A stretch of 9,206 nt of DNA from Clostridia bacterium (GTDB lineage: Bacteria > Bacillota > Clostridia > Christensenellales > Borkfalkiaceae). How positions within the stretch are numbered: position 1 is the first letter of the stretch; each line of letters begins with the position of its first letter. Below the pieces are notes generated by a model, which made no database searches, was not told the DNA's origin, and saw only the letters and a program-made list of their open reading frames with translations. A program made the position numbers and the translations under genes. This document shows, in pieces, positions 6,287 through 9,206 of the stretch. The DNA lies in contig JAFVSF010000168.1 in the NCBI GenBank assembly GCA_017503885.1, positions 1-9,206 of the forward strand, given 5' to 3'.

Positions 6287-7891
6287 ATGAAAAATTTAGA
6301 TTTAACCAAGTATGGCATTACTGGCGTAACCGAAATCGTTCACAATCCTTCTTATGAAGAATTGTTCGTTGCGGAGACCGACCCATCTCTCACCGGCTTT
6401 GAAAAAGGTCAAGAAACCGAACTCGGTGCTGTAAACGTTATGACTGGTATTTATACCGGCCGTTCACCAAAAGACAAATTTATCGTTATGGACGAAAATT
6501 CAAAGAATACCGTTTGGTGGACTTCTGATGAGTTTAAAAACGATAACCATCCTTGCAGTGAAGAAACTTGGAAAACTGTAAAAGAACTTGCAGTAAACGA
6601 GCTTTGCAATAAAAAATTATACGTTATGGACGTATTCTGTGGTGCAAACAAAGATAGCCGTATGGCAATCCGTTTCATAATGGAAGTTGCTTGGCAAGCA
6701 CACTTTGTAAAAAATATGTTCATCAACCCAACTCAAGAAGAACTTGAAAACTTTGAGCCAGACTTCGTATGCTACAACGCATCAAAGGCTAAAGTAGAAA
6801 ACTTCAAAGAGTTAGGTCTTAACAGCGAAACTGCAGTAGTATTCAATATCTCTTCTCGTGAACAAGTTATTTTAAACACTTGGTATGGTGGCGAAATGAA
6901 GAAGGGTATGTTCTCAATGATGAACTACTACCTTCCACTTGCAGGTATGGCTTCAATGCACTGTTCAGCAAACACTGATATGAACGGTCAAAACACAGCG
7001 TTATTCTTCGGTCTTTCTGGTACTGGTAAAACAACTCTTTCTACAGATCCAAAGAGACTTTTAATAGGTGATGACGAGCACGGTTGGGATGATAACGGCG
7101 TATTCAACTTCGAAGGTGGATGCTACGCAAAGGTTATCAACCTTGATAAAGAATCTGAACCAGACATCTATAGAGCAATTAGAAGAAACGCTCTCCTTGA
7201 GAACGTAACTGTTGATGCTAACGGTGTATGCGATTTTGCCGACGGTTCTACAACTGAAAACACTCGTGTATCATATCCTATCGATCACATTGAAAAAATC
7301 GTTCGTCCAGTATCTGCAGCACCAGATGCTAAAGACGTAATTTTCCTTTCTGCTGACGCTTTCGGCGTTCTTCCTCCAGTATCTATTCTTACTCCAGAAC
7401 AAGCACAATACTATTTCCTTTCTGGTTTCACTTCTAAACTTGCTGGTACAGAAAGAGGTATTACAGAGCCTACTCCTACTTTCTCTGCATGTTTCGGTCA
7501 AGCATTCTTGGAACTTCACCCAACTAAATACGCTGAAGAACTCGTTAAGAAGATGGAAAAGGTTGGTGCAAAAGCTTACCTTGTAAACACAGGTTGGAAC
7601 GGAACTGGTAAGAGAATATCTATCAAAGATACCCGTGGTATTATCGATGCTATCTTAGATGGTTCTATCTTAAAGGCAGAAACTAAAACTATTCCTCACT
7701 TCAATTTAGCAGTACCAACAGCACTTCCAGGTGTTGATACTGGTATTTTAGACCCAAGAGATACTTATGCAGATGCAAGTATTTGGGAAGAAAAGGCTAA
7801 AGATTTAGCAGGCAGATTTGTTAAGAACTTTGTTAAGTACACTGGCAACGATGCGGGTAAGGCATTGGTTGAGGCTGGTCCAAAAGTATAA
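6287..7891 (+). CDS. pckA: Phosphoenolpyruvate carboxykinase (ATP)
   Basis: PckA interconverts oxaloacetate + ATP and phosphoenolpyruvate + CO2 + ADP in the cytoplasm. It serves gluconeogenesis, or runs in reverse to fix CO2 in some fermenters. The 534-residue chain is close to the 540 of E. coli PckA. The nucleotide loop GLSGTGKTT (242-250, Lys248 and Thr249) identifies the ATP type. Other expected active-site elements are TGRSPKDK (57-64, Arg59), YGGEMKKG (200-207, Lys205/Lys206), His225 in MHCSANT, GDDEHGWDD (261-269, Asp262/Asp263) and Arg327 in ENTRVSYP. All expected catalytic residues are present. The start follows GAGG (6278-6281) by five bases. Codon use is biased towards a preferred set, suggesting strong expression. 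It has its own promoter and lies between two terminators, so it is monocistronic. The stop codon directly touches the left end of a palindromic element. Confidence 0.98.
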   Translation: MKNLDLTKYGITGVTEIVHNPSYEELFVAETDPSLTGFEKGQETELGAVNVMTGIYTGRSPKDKFIVMDENSKNTVWWTSDEFKNDNHPCSEETWKTVKELAVNELCNKKLYVMDVFCGANKDSRMAIRFIMEVAWQAHFVKNMFINPTQEELENFEPDFVCYNASKAKVENFKELGLNSETAVVFNISSREQVILNTWYGGEMKKGMFSMMNYYLPLAGMASMHCSANTDMNGQNTALFFGLSGTGKTTLSTDPKRLLIGDDEHGWDDNGVFNFEGGCYAKVINLDKESEPDIYRAIRRNALLENVTVDANGVCDFADGSTTENTRVSYPIDHIEKIVRPVSAAPDAKDVIFLSADAFGVLPPVSILTPEQAQYYFLSGFTSKLAGTERGITEPTPTFSACFGQAFLELHPTKYAEELVKKMEKVGAKAYLVNTGWNGTGKRISIKDTRGIIDAILDGSILKAETKTIPHFNLAVPTALPGVDTGILDPRDTYADASIWEEKAKDLAGRFVKNFVKYTGNDAGKALVEAGPKV

Positions 7892-8018
7892 TTTAAAGGC
7901 GTATATACGTCGCAATACTTTGTTTCTAAAAAGCGATAGCAACTAGGATGACCAACAAGGTCTATCCCACCTGCTATCGCTTTTTGAGCCTCGTCTTGCT
8001 TGTATCTACGCCTTTAAA
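7892..8018. repeat. 127-bp palindromic repeat element abutting the pckA stop (MITE-like or structured RNA)
   Basis: The ends are perfect 12-bp inverted repeats, TTTAAAGGCGTA (7892-7903) and TACGCCTTTAAA (8007-8018). They are flanked by TAA on both sides (7889-7891, which is the pckA stop codon, and 8019-8021). Inside lie partial pairings ATACG/TGTAT (7905-7909 with 8001-8005) and GCAA/TTGC (7912-7915 with 7996-7999). Next come a 13-bp helix (7928-7940 with 7973-7985) and an apical hairpin (GGATGACC 7946-7953 with GGTCTATCC 7959-7967, loop AACAA). The two strands between the outer and inner helices are related to each other, both ending in a CTTGTTTCT-like motif. No coding frame is seen. It could be a non-autonomous mobile palindrome, a structured RNA, or both. 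The identity is unknown. Confidence 0.65.
7928..7985. terminator. Hairpin acting as probable pckA terminator
   Basis: AAAAAGCGATAGC (7928-7940) pairs perfectly with GCTATCGCTTTTT (7973-7985), ending in five T residues on either strand. It begins 36 nt after the pckA stop. Its interior holds a second hairpin separated by an internal loop. It forms the inner part of the larger palindromic element. Confidence 0.7.
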
Positions 8019-8032
8019 TAAATTATAAAAAT

Positions 8033-8089
8033 TATCCCATCCGAAACCCTTTTTCGAGCCTCGCCTAACTTGTTTCTGGGTTTTTAAAT
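8033..8089. repeat. Second, partial copy of the palindromic repeat
   Basis: 8033-8089 aligns to 7963-8019 over 57 positions with only small gaps. Shared blocks are TATCCCA, TTTTT(C)GAGCCTCG, CTTGT(A/T)TCT and TTTAAAT. The copies sit 70 bp apart in direct orientation. In this copy the arms beside the conserved core are AAACCC (8044-8049) and GGGTTT (8078-8083), which pair with each other. In the first copy the equivalent arms differ in sequence and pair with the left half of the element. The left half is missing here. The rest of the gene-free stretch 8090-8143 holds only a small hairpin (AGACAA 8119-8124 with TTGTCT 8131-8136) and a 10-bp palindrome AAGATATCTT (8101-8110). Confidence 0.65.
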
Positions 8090-8143
8090 GCTTACTTTAT
8101 AAGATATCTTCACCCTAGAGACAAGTGAAATTGTCTTCAAATA

Positions 8144-8175
8144 AAACAGCCCCTTGCAATCGCAAGGAGCTGTTT
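8144..8175 (-). terminator. Terminator of the leftward pseudouridine synthase gene
   Basis: AAACAGC (8144-8150) pairs with GCTGTTT (8169-8175), then after one mismatch CCTTGC (8152-8157) pairs with GCAAGG (8162-8167) around an AATC loop. On the - strand the stem is followed by TTTTATTT, fitting termination of the gene that ends at 8241. On the + strand the following TTTCTTGTT is weaker, so it may also catch read-through from pckA. Confidence 0.8.
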
Positions 8176-8240
8176 CTTGTTAATATGGTTTGTGTGTTAA
8201 ACGAATAAATTTATACTTATTCTGCTATAAAAATTACGAT

Positions 8241-9083
8241 TTATTTTGCTTTTATAACCATTTCTTTTTTTGTTATTGGGTGAATAAACTTTAACTCTTT
8301 AGCGTGCAAGGTGTACGTTTGTCCTTCTACCTTTTCGCCATATAAACTATCGGCAAAAAGAGGTAGCCCAACGCTTGATAAATGAACTCTTATTTGATGC
8401 GTTCTGCCTGTATGAAGTCTTACGTCTATTAGGCTCTTTCCATCATTTAACTTTTTTATTAGCGTGCATTCAGATTTAGCATATGTTCCGTCATCTGCAC
8501 ACGTTCTTTTAATTGAACTTGGGCTTAAACGCTTTATCGGTTTTTCAATTATAAAGTGTTCACTAGGTAATTCGCCTACAACTAACGCCGAATAAGTCTT
8601 TTGCATTTCGCCTTTTGCTATCTGCTCACTAAGTAGGCTTGCAGTATAAGCATCTTTTGCAATAAGCACTATGCCCGAAGTGTCTTTATCTAACCTATTT
8701 ACGGGCCTAAAAGTAAAGGGGAGTGGTAAAAAATATCCACACACAACTTGCTCTAAAGAAGCAGTTTGATTATGGCGAGAAGAGTGTGTCAATATTCCTT
8801 TAGGTTTATTAACTGCTATTAAATATTGGTCTTCGTAAATAACGTCGAGTGGTGCTTTTATTGGCAAAACATACGGATTAGGCTTATCGGGTGGCAAAAT
8901 AAATTTCACTTTGTCGCCAACACTGAGACTGTCATTTGCGTTTTTTAATACTTCGCCGTTAATAAAAACGCTACCAAATTTAACCTTTTTTATTATCTCA
9001 TCAGAAACGCCCATTTCGCTTAAAAAAGTCAAAGGCTTTATATTATTAAATTGTCGGTCGACGACAAAAATAAATTCTTTCAT
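8241..9083 (-). CDS. RluA/RluD-family RNA pseudouridine synthase
   Basis: This enzyme isomerises specific uridines in rRNA (RluC/RluD-like) or tRNA to pseudouridine in the cytoplasm. The 280-residue protein starts with an S4-like RNA-binding region (about 14-62; KFGSVFINGEVLKN, GDKVKFIL). The catalytic domain follows: IYEDQYLIAVNKPKGILTH (82-100), RLDKDTSG (130-137) with Asp132 as the catalytic nucleophile, KTYSALVVGE (162-171), LHTGRTHQIRVHL (223-235) and PLFADSLYG (241-249). The size is a little below typical RluD (~300). The start MKEFIFVVDRQF matches the usual family N-terminus. No ribosome-binding site precedes it, because a promoter sits almost directly against the ATG. The frame is open upstream to the window edge but contains no ATG, GTG or TTG. 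Which uridine is modified cannot be told from the sequence. Confidence 0.95.
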   Translation of the reverse strand: MKEFIFVVDRQFNNIKPLTFLSEMGVSDEIIKKVKFGSVFINGEVLKNANDSLSVGDKVKFILPPDKPNPYVLPIKAPLDVIYEDQYLIAVNKPKGILTHSSRHNQTASLEQVVCGYFLPLPFTFRPVNRLDKDTSGIVLIAKDAYTASLLSEQIAKGEMQKTYSALVVGELPSEHFIIEKPIKRLSPSSIKRTCADDGTYAKSECTLIKKLNDGKSLIDVRLHTGRTHQIRVHLSSVGLPLFADSLYGEKVEGQTYTLHAKELKFIHPITKKEMVIKAK

Positions 9084-9089
9084 ATCAAC

Positions 9090-9118
9090 ATTATAGCATA
9101 TAAAAGCATTTTTATCAA
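9090..9118 (-). promoter_or_regulatory. Promoter of the pseudouridine synthase gene, implying a leaderless mRNA
   Basis: Read on the - strand: TTGATA (9118-9113, five of six consensus bases), a 17-bp spacer, then TGC and TATAAT (9095-9090), an extended -10 of perfect consensus. Only six bases (GTTGAT) separate the -10 from the ATG, so transcription should begin at or within a base or two of the start codon. Confidence 0.75.
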
Positions 9119-9206
9119 TCTCTGTATAACACGGTTTAAGTGGAGTTTTTATAAAAGTTTTCAGCTGTAGCGTAAAACGAACAATTTTGCGTTCTATTTT
9201 ATTATA
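9119..9206. other. AT-rich right edge, no gene recognised
   Basis: The last 88 bases hold no supported gene. A weak stem (CGTAAAA 9171-9177 with TTTTGCG 9185-9191, one G-U pair) is followed by an AT-rich tract (TTCTATTTTATTATA). It could be the end of a terminator for a rightward or a neighbouring gene beyond the window, but it is too weak to call. Confidence 0.25.

Noticed and set aside
8063..8069. Integron attC site, because GCCTAAC / GTTAGGC fits the core RYYYAAC / GTTRRRY
   Set aside because: Only one core site is present, its partner is missing, the equivalent position in the other copy (GTCTTGC) does not fit, and no gene cassette or integrase is nearby.
7892..8089. CRISPR array or tRNA-like gene in the repeat region after pckA
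   Set aside because: There are only two unequal copies with no regular spacers or cas genes, and the folds do not give a cloverleaf with T-loop sequence.
9084..9206. N-terminal extension of the pseudouridine synthase to the right edge
   Set aside because: The frame is open but has no ATG, GTG or TTG, the family N-terminus is already complete at 9083, and a strong promoter occupies the stretch.

Overview
The window looks like a low-GC Gram-positive genome, most likely a member of the Clostridia. It is AT-rich. The ribosome-binding sites are strong AGGAGG-type, there is a lipoprotein signal with an L-T-A-C lipobox, the promoters have TATAAT -10 boxes with an upstream TG, and the gene set (xpt, a BMP-type ABC importer, ATP-dependent pckA, an RluA-family enzyme) is typical of that group. 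No species-level call is possible from the sequence alone.

Layout. (1) Bases 1-305: a long palindromic terminator-like hairpin (20-71) is followed directly by the last ~50 codons of a glucuronate isomerase gene (uxaC) that has no 5' part here, and then by that gene's own terminator (270-305). (2) Bases 353-6116: a single + strand operon, xpt - BMP lipoprotein - two-domain ABC ATPase - two BPD_transp_2 permeases. It is preceded by a near-consensus promoter and closed by an intrinsic terminator. A hairpin between the lipoprotein and ATPase genes probably sets their expression ratio. (3) Bases 6199-7985: pckA (ATP-type phosphoenolpyruvate carboxykinase) with its own promoter and a terminator-like hairpin. 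(4) Bases 7892-8240: a gene-free convergent region with a ~127-bp palindromic element that abuts the pckA stop codon, a second partial copy of the same repeat, and a terminator shared with or serving the leftward gene. (5) Bases 8241-9083, - strand: an RluA-family 23S rRNA/tRNA pseudouridine synthase whose apparent promoter lies so close to its ATG that the mRNA should be leaderless.

Function. The five-gene operon reads as a purine acquisition unit. The lipoprotein captures a nucleoside-like ligand outside the cell, the two permeases and the ATPase import it, and Xpt converts the resulting base (xanthine, perhaps guanine) to its nucleotide with PRPP. The ligand is inferred from the family and from the xpt linkage. 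pckA and the pseudouridine synthase are separate housekeeping units. No phage, CRISPR, integron, transposase or toxin-antitoxin genes are visible. The least explained part of the window is the repeat cluster downstream of pckA.
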